From Rotaria sordida (lineage: Eukaryota > Rotifera > Eurotatoria > Philodinida > Philodinidae): 64,000 nucleotides of DNA. The stretch is taken from positions 1 to 64,000 of the forward strand of contig CAJNOL010000990.1 in NCBI GenBank assembly GCA_905250125.1. The letters are read 5' to 3'. Each line of letters opens with the position of its first letter. Position 1 is the stretch's first letter. This document shows, piece after piece, positions 21,262-33,800 of this stretch. The position numbers and the translations under genes are program-made. The notes under the pieces were generated by a model. It did no database searches. It was not told the origin of the DNA and saw nothing but the letters and a program-made list of their open reading frames with translations.

Positions 21262-22819
21262 CATTTATACAGCTGAGAAATCACTCTGAAAACATTCAAG
21301 TGAAGACATTGAAAGATCAATGACAAATTTTAAGTTTACTTACCACCACTTCAGTTTAGATATTGTTGAATGACAGTGAGGAAGCCTTTATCTTCGACGA
21401 TGCTAATTGGACGTGCATTTCACAGTTGTTAGACTGATTAGAATTAGTCAGCGAAGTGAGACTAGACAAAGATAATGTCAAGTTACAATTAAATGACAGC
21501 ACCGATTTCGACTATTCCTTCGAATATTTATGTTTAATCAATGATTTTCAAATCCATGAGTATATACTTATATCTTATGGTAAGCTTGGCATGATGTTCC
21601 GCTCTCGATAATAGTATATTTATTGTTTCAACTTTGACCGCTAGTAAATCGAATAGAGATCAACATGATACTGGATTGATATTTTTCGACTTCCTATTAT
21701 CGACGACTGCGTATTTTTGTAGTTTTTCTTTTATAAACATTCGAATGCTCATGTATTACATTGAATGTGATCGCGAGGATGTTGCATCAATAATATTCAT
21801 ACATTTGAAGATAGATATGAATTACTTGGCATCGATACTGGCACTCGGATAGCTGGTTCATCAGGCGACATGATTACGTGGCAATCAGATGATGTTGATA
21901 GAGAGTGGCCGATGAACCGCGTGAGTAAGGAAGTAATAGAGAACAATGCAAAGTGAAATAATGAGATTCAGAATGCATGAAAGCAGGGACAAGGATAACA
22001 CAACAAAGTCAAGAGATAAGAGCATGTACAGAGGAGAAGAGTAGAATACGAAGAAAACGGAGGACAGAGCGGTCAATATACAGTTAAAAATGAGAGAGTA
22101 TAATATAAAGAGAAAGAGGAAAGCGAACAGTACGTAATAAAAAGCTTGTCAGCAACACCCTATTACTAAAGAAAATGGGTTCAATAAATAGTAAAAACAC
22201 CCATCCTGTCGGTTGCTAGGGAAACAATTGTACTCAATAGCGTTTGACCTCGATTCCCATGATAACGTAATAGGGGAAGGAAAATCGGAAAACGTTGTCT
22301 TAAAACTTATATTCTCTATTTTTCTTCGTAAAATATGTGAGTTCCACAAGAAAAAGGGAGTGTAACTATGTGGAGGTGAGGTGAGAAAAAACGGGCGAAT
22401 GCATAAACACAACAGAAAACATGTGGATAGCTGCGCGTAACATTTATAGGAAGAGTATGTGCACTTCTGACCACTGTCAAAAGGCACCAAAAAAGTGAAA
22501 AAAATGTATATAAAAAGAATAAAAGAAGTGATGATATTGATAACTGAAAAGGTTGGTTATGAATCGAAAAGTAATTTGAGATGTGTAAATATAATAGTAT
22601 ACTTATGTGTAAAAAAGAGTATTGTGACGATATACAAACTCAGATGAAAAAATTTTTATTAAATTTTTAAATAAACCTAAGTTTTTTTTTTAGAAAAGAG
22701 TGCTTTTTTTTGAGTGAGAGTCAGATGCATTTCTAGAGAAAGCTTAGAAATGAGTTCGAGTCAAATTTATTAACGAGGAGATATATTGACCTTAATCGAA
22801 TGGTAGACACTATGCACAC
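21262..22819. other. No recognisable gene
   Basis: Several short frames (21634-21852 plus, 22149-22490 minus) show no family resemblance. A strong donor-like GTAAGTAAAC on the minus strand near 21350 could belong to an untranslated 5' exon of the minus-strand ART gene; this is speculative. Confidence 0.4.
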
Positions 22820-23440
22820 TTATAGATTTGTTTGTTCGACAATTTGCTCGTCAGTTTCTCCTGGTACGATATTTGAAGATGCACGACTGCAACGACTCAA
22901 AATTTCCAGCTTAATGGATTTTATCATTTTCATTTCACGAAATAGATTTATATAGACATTTGAAGGATAAATATAGATAAAGAATGTAAGGACGAAAGGC
23001 ATATATAATAGAAAGTCGAGAGCAATATGCAAGCGCAGATAAAATTTTTGCATACTTTTTTCTATGCAATATGTTCCGGCAATACTTGTCAGTAATTCTT
23101 CTGGAAACATACAAATAATAATAACTAGCGGTGATATAAAGAAATCTTTGTGCTTCAAAATTTGCTGCATTATTAGTGACTGCCATAAATTTCTTTCTAA
23201 GTCAGTTAAAGTGATTTTATGACGAATAATATGTGTTAATGTAAGGACAATTGATGAAAAAGTTAATAACAACGGTATGACAAAGTCTGTATAGATAGAA
23301 CTCATCATTTTATAAGCTGTTTCTAAATTTTTATTTGAAGAATCATTAAATGAACAGACATAGAATGTTGTTGAAAGTACAGGACTTTTACTAACAGTAT
23401 AGGGTGTCCAGTAAATGACTAGAGTTAGAAAAAATTGCAT
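22820..23440 (-). pseudogene. C-terminal half of a rhodopsin-like 7TM receptor
   Basis: The 206 residues show the back half of a GPCR as seen in the many rotifer receptor genes. There is a hydrophobic stretch with WTP (TM4-like), an extracellular loop, then YTDFVIPLLLTFSSIVLTL (TM5-like). A basic loop and FFISPLVIIICMFPEELL (TM6-like) follow, then FLLYMPFVLTFFIYIYPSN (TM7-like) and a short tail. TM1-TM3 are missing. Upstream the frame is closed by a TAG four codons before the first Met, and a 100-N gap begins 150 bases further on. The gene is therefore either truncated, or its 5' exons lie in or beyond the gap. Confidence 0.55.
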
Positions 23441-23592
23441 ATCTCTCTGCTACGGCTCGAGCAAACAGGCTGATTTTTCTACCAATAATAGAAGCATGTT
23501 CACACTTTAAATCCATACAGACAAGATTAGAAAGAGCCTTTGTTAAGTACCACCAACGACCTCAACAAAAAAATTTTACTTTTTCACAGATA

Positions 23593-23692
23593 NNNNNNNN
23601 NNNNNNNNNNNNNNNNNNNNNNNNNNNNNNNNNNNNNNNNNNNNNNNNNNNNNNNNNNNNNNNNNNNNNNNNNNNNNNNNNNNNNNNNNNNN
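23593..23692. other. Assembly gap, 100 N
   Basis: Exactly 100 N separate the GPCR fragment from the microexon-like tandem array. The array may extend into the gap. Confidence 0.99.
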
Positions 23693-23737
23693 AAATAAAT
23701 TTAGCAAAAAAACGACAAAAATTTCTTAACAAGCCAA

Positions 23738-24225
23738 TATTTGTGTTTTATCGATATAAACCTAGAAATACAAAAAGATAATGTGATTTTTCTGCTTGTA
23801 ATACGTCCTTTAACATCTATCTTGCAGCGATATGAACCTAAATATTGAAAAAGAATATTAATGTTTTATTCATAATGTGTAACTTACCATTTCTATCATA
23901 TCGATTGAAGTCTAAAAATAAAAAATCAATGAAATTTTCTTTTTCTATTTGTCATGTGAAACTCACCATTTGTATCATATTGATATAAATGTTAACGTAT
24001 AAAAAAAAAGAAAGGATTAGTTTTATATTCATTACATGTAACGTGCCAATTCTATCATATCGATTGTAATCTACAAAGAAAGAAGAAATGAAATCGTAAT
24101 TTTCCATTTGTCATGTGAAACTCACCATTTGCATGATATCAATATGAATCTTAACGTAAAAACACAAAATATTAGCTTTGCATTCCTCATATGTAACTCA
24201 CCATTTCTATCATATTGATATCAGC
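23738..24225 (-). repeat. Tandem array of about seven microexon-like units, period about 77 bp
   Basis: On the minus strand, 24-base blocks recur at 24225-24202, 24149-24126, 24070-24047, 23990-23967, 23911-23888, 23837-23814 and about 23761-23738. Most are preceded by a T-rich tract ending in AG and followed by a GTGAGTT or GTAAGTT donor. The third has a GC donor (GCACGTT), the fourth has AC instead of AG, and the last two are decayed. Each 24-mer is eight codons. Only phase 0 is open, giving octapeptides such as ADINMIEM, IHIDIMQM, ITIDMIEL and TSIDMIEM; the sixth contains TAG. The spacers are about 52-56 bases, the size of genuine introns in this window. Confidence 0.6.
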
Positions 24226-24845
24226 CTAAAATAAAGATGAATCCAACTCAATTTGAGCTTTTGATTCACTCTTGTCTTACTTACTACGATATAGAACAAT
24301 AAATCCCCTAATTGATTATACTACTTTCGAAAAAGCTATAATGAAGATGAGCTCTTGTTGGTCATTTCTTTTACTCGATAATCAGTCCTTTATTAGAAAA
24401 CTTCTTTGATGAATTGATTCTTTATTCGTTTCGAATACGAAGTAGTTCATCCCTGATTTTTTTTCCTTTGGAACTAGATAGTATTTGATTTTAAAGACCG
24501 CTGATGATTACTCCTCGTGCAAGCATCGAAACGTGTCGAAATTTTTTAGAACTTTGTTCGAAAAACTTCATGTTTTTTTTGGATCAATCCTATAGATAAC
24601 TGCTACTTGAGCAGATTTTTAAGTAAAGTCGAAATTTACGTTATTTGTATTTTGGTAGTTTAATATATCTAAATTCGAATGTATGTCTACTCTCGGTAGA
24701 GGAAAAGAATAGAATGATAGATCTCGCCGCTGAAAGAAATAGTCACGAACAAAATTTAAGAAAAAAGAACAAACAAAAGAGATAAGATGAAACTTAAGAA
24801 ACTAGGCACAAAAAGTAATTAAGATAAGGTAAAAATATTCATCAG

Positions 24846-27800
24846 TCACAATATTATTAATTGGATTTGCTCATTTTCCTCATCTTGTTGTTGTTGATTA
24901 CTTGTGATACGTATTTGAAGATCGGAATATAGTTGTTTGATATGTTGCTTTAAAATTCTATCACGTGTGTTCAAGCTTTGTGAAACCTTCAAAACAGCAA
25001 CTTAAAACATGACAAACAACACTTTTATCAAAAATTTATTCACCGTTGCATAAAGACTCTCCAATTGATTAAGGCATTTAAGAAGACCATCGGCCAAATG
25101 ATTGACCATAGACAAACGATCATCATTTACAAATATGTCACTAAAAGATATTAATGTATATTTATCTATCTATATTTAATAAAAAAGGTTTTAGTGCAAT
25201 AGGAAAATTACACTTCGCATCACTCTCTTACTCCGAACTGCGGTAAAATAATTTGTTTACGAATCTCCGAACATGAGAAAAAAAAACAGGGTGTCGGAAT
25301 GTAGTCTGTACAGGAGTTCGAAAAGAGTGCTGATAATAACTTTCAAAGATTGAACAGCAAAATTCCACTGGAAATTGGCATGACAATGTCCGGAAGTTCG
25401 TAAAGACAAAGACAGGAAGGTGGTAAGTATGTCAGGTTTGTTCACTTGTGAGAGAATATGAAGTTGTACGCTAGTCTTGCAATCTAGAATCATATATAGT
25501 GAACGTTTCGATGACTTCAAGCAATCAAGATTGCTCTTCTGTTTACTATTTTAACTCTAGTGTTAGTTTTTATTCTCCTTATTCCTTCAATATATTCTGT
25601 TACAAATATCAGTTTTATACTTTAAGTTAATATAATATAGAGAGTACAGATAGATGAAGCTTAAATCCTTTTTACATAATCATGGATATAACCAATAAAT
25701 AGAACCTATTATTTTCTGTAAGAAATCTATATATCCATTACGATCTCTCAGTAAATTCTTTTATGGAATTCCTGCCAATGTTCTGATCTTTTTCTGTAAC
25801 AAGTATAACCTCAACCGAGCCTTTCGAACATCCGACCTTCTTCATTACGATTTCCAGATACCACATCAAATACAGCAAGAACATCGTATTCCGAACATCC
25901 TGTCAAACCCTTGCCATCTACTGGTTCTCTATTACAATCTTCCGTACAACGGTGTTTACGAACTGTCGTTATAATTTTTTTCCAAGAAAAGTCATTTCCG
26001 AACATCCGGTGCCGTGTTCGAAGTTCGGGAGGGAGTGGTACGAAAAGTAAGTCACTCAGTGCAATCTCTATGGGATTAAAAATGTGAAACACGATAGACT
26101 ACTGTTACGTTCTAGAGATCCGTCTGTCACGGTCTGTGCAGGGGTGAGGTTGGATACAAGTTTCTGCCAAATATATTTCAACACTCCTTTCAGATCATGT
26201 TTCAGAAAAGAATTCAAAAAGCAACTGTTTTCAAAAAATTTACTCTTGCTTCGTATTGTTGAATGTTGGTCTGGCTACAGATAGTGATAAAACGTTCTGT
26301 TCTTGCTGCATTTCACTGAGATCTGGTGCTGATGGATGTCGACGACTTTCGATTGTTTGATCTGTTACTGTTGGTGGCCCTAGCTGTACCTAAAATATTG
26401 CTGATAAATTTGATGAACTTTCAATTGTATGAAGCATTATTACATGATTCAATGTGGTCGATGTTGGCTGTTGTACAGATGTAGTAGTAGAAGTAAGATC
26501 TTGTGTTGAACGAGATTTTGTCAGATTTTTACTTGTTGACATCATGGGACCTCCTAACAACGCACCTGATGGAACACATTGTGTTTGAGAATTCACGTCT
26601 AAACATGTTTGAACGAATTATGGTGGTTAAACAATGAGTATTGGCGCTAGTACTAACGGTTCTCTACCGTCACGACTCTATTCATCGAGTTCTATGTATG
26701 TGTTACATATGATGGTAGACAGGTGTGAGACCATAATGATGATGTCCTGTTTTCTATCATGTTATTCAAAGAATTAGTGGATGAATAAAAACGATCTTCG
26801 GATTCTAGCTCTATTGTTGAAATCGTAATAGATTCAAATAACAATTGAACTGCAAAGTGTTGGGCAAATAGTTGACTATACAACCTTTCCTTAATTAGGT
26901 TTTTACTAGTACTTTTTTTGTACTTTTGTCATTTGGTGAAAGTCAACTAAACTCTCGCCGAGTCATTGCCTGAGCATTTTTCAACTAAAGAAAATTCGAT
27001 GGAATTTCACCCACATAGTCATTAAACATTCGCCTACTATTGGCAAATGTCTTAGTGGCGGAAAGTCGAAATCGAATATTTTTACATCGAACTGAAAGTA
27101 CTCTCTATGAATATAACAATGTGAATAAGTGTGACGATAATGTCGTCATGCGTCACTGATCCTTCTTCTCTCGTTTTGTCTCTCCTGTACAAACATGTAT
27201 AGAATGTGTTGTGGACACACTCTGAAGATGTAAAGCAACTCATAAACATCATTACCAAGAGGATCGATAATCTCGCTCTCTCATTTTATCGCTAGAATAA
27301 GGATCCAAGTTTTATTCTGTTTACGTGTATTTTGAGCTGTGAATGAATCGTCGATAAGCTTGAAGGATTAGTTGGAACGGAAATATTTTTTGTATACTTT
27401 GTTAATGTCACTCATTGAAATTCGAAATTCAACATTGAAGCTTCGATTCATATGTCAGATCATAGAGCTAGTCTTGAACGGTGTTGTAAAACTGAGTTTT
27501 TGACCAAAATTGTTCTCAATTAGGGATATTTTCTCAGAAAACGCATAAAGTGTCACTTATATCAAATCTAGATAAGAATTATTATCATCACTTTAATCGC
27601 ATTGAGGTAGAGGATATCGGAAGAATTCTTCCTGATTGATATATGAAAAACGTCTGTATGTTGAAAGTTTAACTGATGGGCTCAAATTTTCTTCACAAAG
27701 TTTCTGTATTTTTCACTTATCCACAAGTGTTCCATATCAATACAAACATTTTGACAACGATCAATATTTTGTCTTTTTTCTTATACATATGAGCTCACCA

Positions 27801-30800
27801 ATCCTGCATCTAGGTTTTTTTAAAAGCATCGAGAGAATATTTGAAAATGTCGAAATATTGTTTTGGTTGGGAATTAAAAAAGACACTTGCTACTTCTATA
27901 AATTTCTATATGAATTTTTAATCGATAAGGGGTCTTCTGCTTTGCTACAGCAAAGTAACAGCAAAACTAATACAAAGTTGTCAAGGAATATAATCAGGTT
28001 ATTACTAGTAACTGTAAATATGATTTTACTATTGGTCTAGAGACAATTAAGCTACGTTACCATGCATAGATTTCTTACTTGTTTGAACTTATCCAACGAT
28101 CGAAAACTTACCACAAGTCTTTGAATTTGATGATGATGTAGACGCAATTGCTTTCGTTGTCATATCACCGATTGTTTCTGATTGTGTATTTCCACTCGTT
28201 GGATCGATTATAGGCATATCTTCTTGTGCCTCATTTACTGATGTCGATAACGCACTTAGCGATCTTTAAAAATAAGTTTATGAAAATGATTATTTGTTTT
28301 GTGTTTTATTCCTTACTCTGTTCCCTTTGATAGTGAATGATAACGAAATGAAATACTATTTAGTCGTTTAAACTGAAGTCTGCGAGCTTTAGCATCAACT
28401 ACTTTCGTGTTTGTTAGACCTTCATGATCATAGTTTTCAGTAAAGAATGAATTTGCTTTTTCCAGTGGGTCATACGAATTAGTTGAAGTTGTATCGTCAC
28501 CTATATAAATAAGGTGTGAATTGTATTTTTTTAAATTTCAATCGAGCAAAAAGCAGAAAAATTTTTACTGGAAAAAACTGAATATTCGTTTTGTGAACAA
28601 ATCACTTTATCATTTGAACTAAATAATTATTTTCTTATTTATGAAAAACAAATAAAAGCTATATATTTACTCTTTATCGACACTTTCTGATGCTTGTGAA
28701 TTAGTGAGTTCACTTTCAAAATGCTAAAATAAACGATTATTTTTATTCGACGAAAATTATAATTTCAACTTAATACACACTGTCACACTAATTTCAGAAG
28801 TTGACGATAAACTTTCCTTAGAATTGGTTTCCAGTTGATGTCTATCAGTTCTATTCTCAGTCTAATCAAACTAAAATTTGCTTTCAACTACAATAATTCA
28901 TTCAAGTCCAACCTGTGAATTTGTTTCAGCGGTCTTAGTTCTAAACAGAAGAATTCAAAAGAAAAAAACTTCAGAAGCTATCGAAAATAAAAACGTACAC
29001 TTCAAGATCATTTGTTTTCGGTGATGGCTCCAACATTGATCGACAAGTTGAAGGTACCACATGCAACCCAACAAAAGTCCAGACAAAAATACAGCTAAGA
29101 TCTCGAGTCAAATATGAAACAAATCTAAACGTTCAAATTGGTCTTACCTATCGCTTGCTGTTGTATATAGATGACTTCCATCATGACTAAACTTTAAATC
29201 AGTAACAATTTCACTATGGCCACATAACGATGCAATACATTTTGATGTTATTGTATCCCAAACATAGACACATTTATTTGAACATGATGTTGCTATATAT
29301 CTTCCGGATGCATCAATATCAATTTTAATTAAATAACCAGCATTATCACTGACTGAACCCTTGCTAACTCGAACTCGTTTACCGTCTGCAGTATTATATA
29401 CTCTAGAAATGGGAAATAGAAAAAGTCTACAATCTCTCAAACAAGAAACAGAATAATTACCGTATCATTCGATCTTGACAAGCTGTATGAATGTGCTCAT
29501 GTGAACGATCGACTGTTAAGTCGTAAAATGTTTGTTTTTCAAAAATGTTATGTGAACGAAGAAATTGGTATTTTCCATCTTCATTCTAAAAGAAAAATAA
29601 TTTATGTTCTACAACTATGAATCTGAACGTTTTCAAAACATTTGTCAATTTTCAAATCATTCATCATGTATTGTGTGACGAATGAAAGTTGATGAGTTAG
29701 AATAGTAATTTTTTTTTTCTTGTCGAACTATACAATTAAAAAAAATCACTTAATACTTTTTTTTATGTTAAAGAATGAGTGCGCTCTCAATCATCTTAGA
29801 AAATTATTGGCATTAGTCATTTCATCGATGAGTCTATGAATTAATTTGCGATATATCAACGTGAGGAACAATGGAATATTCGAAGTATTTGCAAAGAAAA
29901 TGAACATAAAAGTATTTAACTCTTTGACAGTTACATTTTCAGATACTTGAGTTCATGATTTACAACAGTACAAAACTGAATTTTCAATCAGCAGTGTTAG
30001 ATTACGATTAGTATCAGTAATAGATAATGCTTTATTCGGCTAATACTTTGTATTATTATTAATTTAGCATTATTTTTAGCAGTAATGCCTATTTTTCTGA
30101 AATCAAAATAGACTTACCAATTCACCTAGTAAGTAAAGCATTTGACAGTCAAACCACTCATGGTACATGTTATACTCAATGAAATTTTTCATATTTGAAA
30201 AAATCAACTCTTTTTTACTATTATACTGCATATCACGCATAGAAGCCCAAATTTACTTTAGATATTGTTCGAAATATCATTGATTTATCAGTACTGCAAG
30301 TGATCAATTGTAGTTTGGAAGTTTCAGATGAAAATGTAAAACGAATAGCAGTTACAGCTCCCGTATGATCATCTAATGTTGTAACCAATTGATAATCTCT
30401 TGATGCTTCAAATATATGAATAAAACGATCGCGACTACTTGATGCCAGAAAAGTTACATCTATGATTTAGAAAAAAAGAAATTTAATAAAACTTGATTTT
30501 TATTTGATAGACGCATACTAACTCATAGAAGTTGATTGACCATAATCAATACTAAGTACGTCGCTCACATGCGCTTCAATAAATGCTGTTTGTCTAAATG
30601 TTTGCATATCAAATATACGAATATTTCCGCTACGATCACCAATAGCTAATGATAAACCATCGGGAGCCATTTTCATACAACGACCACCGACTTTTGATGC
30701 AGACTCATATGATTCTAAAAGAGTGCGTCAAATAAATTATTTTCAATAAACAAAAACAAAGAAAACATGTTTAATAAAATATGTGGAGTCGATTAATATA

Positions 30801-33800
30801 TACAGTGATGAAATCTTTTGTACATTTCTTGACATTAAAATGTACGAAAATTAATTCTATTATCAAAAGCCTATCTGAAATATATTCATATAACATTACT
30901 GTCTAGGATTGACGACGACTTAAAGTTCGGAAAAATCGATCATTGGTTAGACTCGTCGAAATTTTATGAAATTTGCTGTCTGTAATCGTATGTTGTTTCT
31001 CGAAGGATAAATATAGCTCATTTACGAATGGAATACTTCTTTTATAGATGAGCGGTGCAAGCTCAAATTTTTGTCGGACACAATTACTATTGCTTACAGT
31101 GTTGGTGCGTTGCCCATGCAAGCGTGACTGCATTCATCAAGACATTAATAACAGATTCGTAAGGTTCTAACAAATAGATGAATCGTGCTATGAGTATCCT
31201 AAAAGTCGTATAGAATCTATGTTGCATATTATACTATTATACTTTTAGTTTAGTTTACGATAAAAGTATGAGCAACTCGGAGAGGCAATACATTTTCATC
31301 ATTTCTCTAAAAATTTTCTAGCGGATGCAACTGCTACTCTGTGCACTGCTGGTGCATCGTCTATCGTTTTGGGTCAACATGCCGGATCCGTGATGGATTA
31401 TTGCTCTATTCGTACTTGAGAGTTCAACTGACTGATGGATTTCTCTTTGCTTCTCTTTTCTACATCAATATACATTCACCATTCATTTCATTTCATTTCT
31501 CTTTTGGTTCCTCTGATGATGCCTTGTACCTAACTTTTTTTGAACACACCTGTTGTTGTTGCTATGCGCTTCGCTATCAAGATTTAGTTATAGAAACATA
31601 GAACACTAACCAATCTATTGTTTTGATTATCCTGAGCGTAGCGTTCTTTGCAAAGTTTTTTTTTTGTTTTTCCTCAGTAGGAATAAAGAAAAAGGAAGAA
31701 GTCCTGTCCCGAACATGCTTTAAATATCAGTTTGAATTCTTTTTCTTTTTCTCGTATTTCCTCCATCAGGCTCATCTTTTATTCTTAATGCTACCAACGA
31801 AATCTTGCACTCTTTACTTCTCGGCTACAATAGTGCAACAGAGAACAGTCCATCCTCTCATATATACGTAACTTTTACTACAGATCATACTCATAATATT
31901 CTAACACATTTTTCAAACAAGTTCTCTTGTTCAAAGTCAGTCTCTGTAAATTAATGATATTAGTAATTCTGAAAAATTTAGTTTTCGTTTTTAATTGATA
32001 AATTTTGAATTTAACAATAATTGAATTGATTTAGAAATGACCGATGGCATTCTAATGATTAAAATACCGACAGTATGGAAATATTCGAAAAAGCATGATT
32101 GTTTTTCAAAACATTAATCTCATTTAAGTTGCATAGAAACGCTGACAGATCACAAAGACTTAGAAAACAAAAGGGTCGTTCTCTATTCCATAGGGGCATC
32201 ACGCTTAAATTTAAACAAGCTTAAAAATCTTGAAATAGAAATTTTAATTTCAGTTAAATTTTTCAAACCGAATAATTGTTGAATTTTGAGAAGGGTAAAT
32301 TTATGATGATTTTGACCCTTCTCCTAATGTTTCAAATGAGATTTTAGTGTGCTTCGTGTTTTCTACACATAAAGCGAATTATTCTTGCAGATATCCTTCT
32401 ACTAAATTAACTGCTACGAATTTATTGATATTCACTCGAAAAAAGACGACGACTCCTGTATGATTTCTACAGAAAATGCAATTGTTATTAGTGAATACTT
32501 CCTTAAATTGTTAGATTTTTCTCTCAGTTCATGTCGAAATTTAATAAATTATTTGATTTTCTTAACAGTAATGATGGGCGTTTTTTATGGGAAAAGAATT
32601 TTCGATTGAAAAGAAAAACATTTATTGAGATGTGAACATTCGCTATGTTAAATTACAATGACATAGAATGTTAGATGACACCTCTAATACTTCTTAAACA
32701 ATAAATATATTCAGAAAATTAAAACAATCTTACCTTGAGTTGTTTGTCTATGACATAGATTTGAACAATCTTCATCTAAATAGACAATTTTCGTTAATTG
32801 TTTACATCCTATATTGGCAACTTGTAATGAAACAGAACATAAATCAGGTGTATTATTATTTAATGACCAAAATCGTACAGTATCATCAGATGAACATGTT
32901 ATAAATGGTAACTGATGAGGATTAGAAGAAGATAAAGCACTTGATAAAGAATATGTCTAGAATAATGGAAATAACAGAAAACAATCACAAATATAATTAA
33001 TTTTTACTTCGATTGCCCAAACACATCCTGAATGATACATATGAGAATTACGTTTTTCTATTGATCGTTCATTTTTTATGTCGCAAATATAGAAACTATG
33101 ATCATTATAAAAACATGTTATCTAAAGTAAGATAACTTAATCTATAAGATGAAAATAAATCAAATGATCTACCAATGATTTCGCTTCATCTAAACAAATA
33201 GCTATTGTGTCTGGAAAAGCAATGTTTGATTGTTGTGGACATCGTATTGGACTGAAAGACACCCGATTATTTATGAAAAGATAAAAGTTTGAATTTACTT
33301 ACTCAACGGATGTAGTCGAGCCAATATCAACACCCAAATGATGTGGTAGTCGTATTGATGTAATGGGTTCAAGACTTTGAGGAGATAATATATAAACAAC
33401 ACCTTTGTCACATCCAACAGCAATATATGAATCACTAATAGCTAAGCAGTTGGTTTTTTCCTAAGGAAAAACAAGTTTTCATTTGTATTTGGTTCATCTA
33501 ACATGTGTTTATTACTTCGAGATTTCTGTCAGCGCGTAAGTTTCGATGTTCATCAAATTGACAAATAAAACCATTGGTGGTTACAGTATATGTTAAACCA
33601 GCACAAATGCCACGTCCACAAACAACATCAGTAAACAAATGATTTTTTCGTGCGCCTAATAATGCGTCATGTCCACTTAATGATACAGGATTAATCTGTT
33701 ATTAAGGAAAAATAAAACGCTTTTTTTACTCATAGAAAATACACATCATTGATTTTGTTGAGTTTGATTTTTCTTTTCAATAGGAAAGTATGAAGCAAAA

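Noticed and set aside
25811..26092. 93-codon minus-strand frame as an exon of the WDR62-like gene
   Set aside because: No similarity to the family, and no splice borders that restore phase with the exon at 25140.
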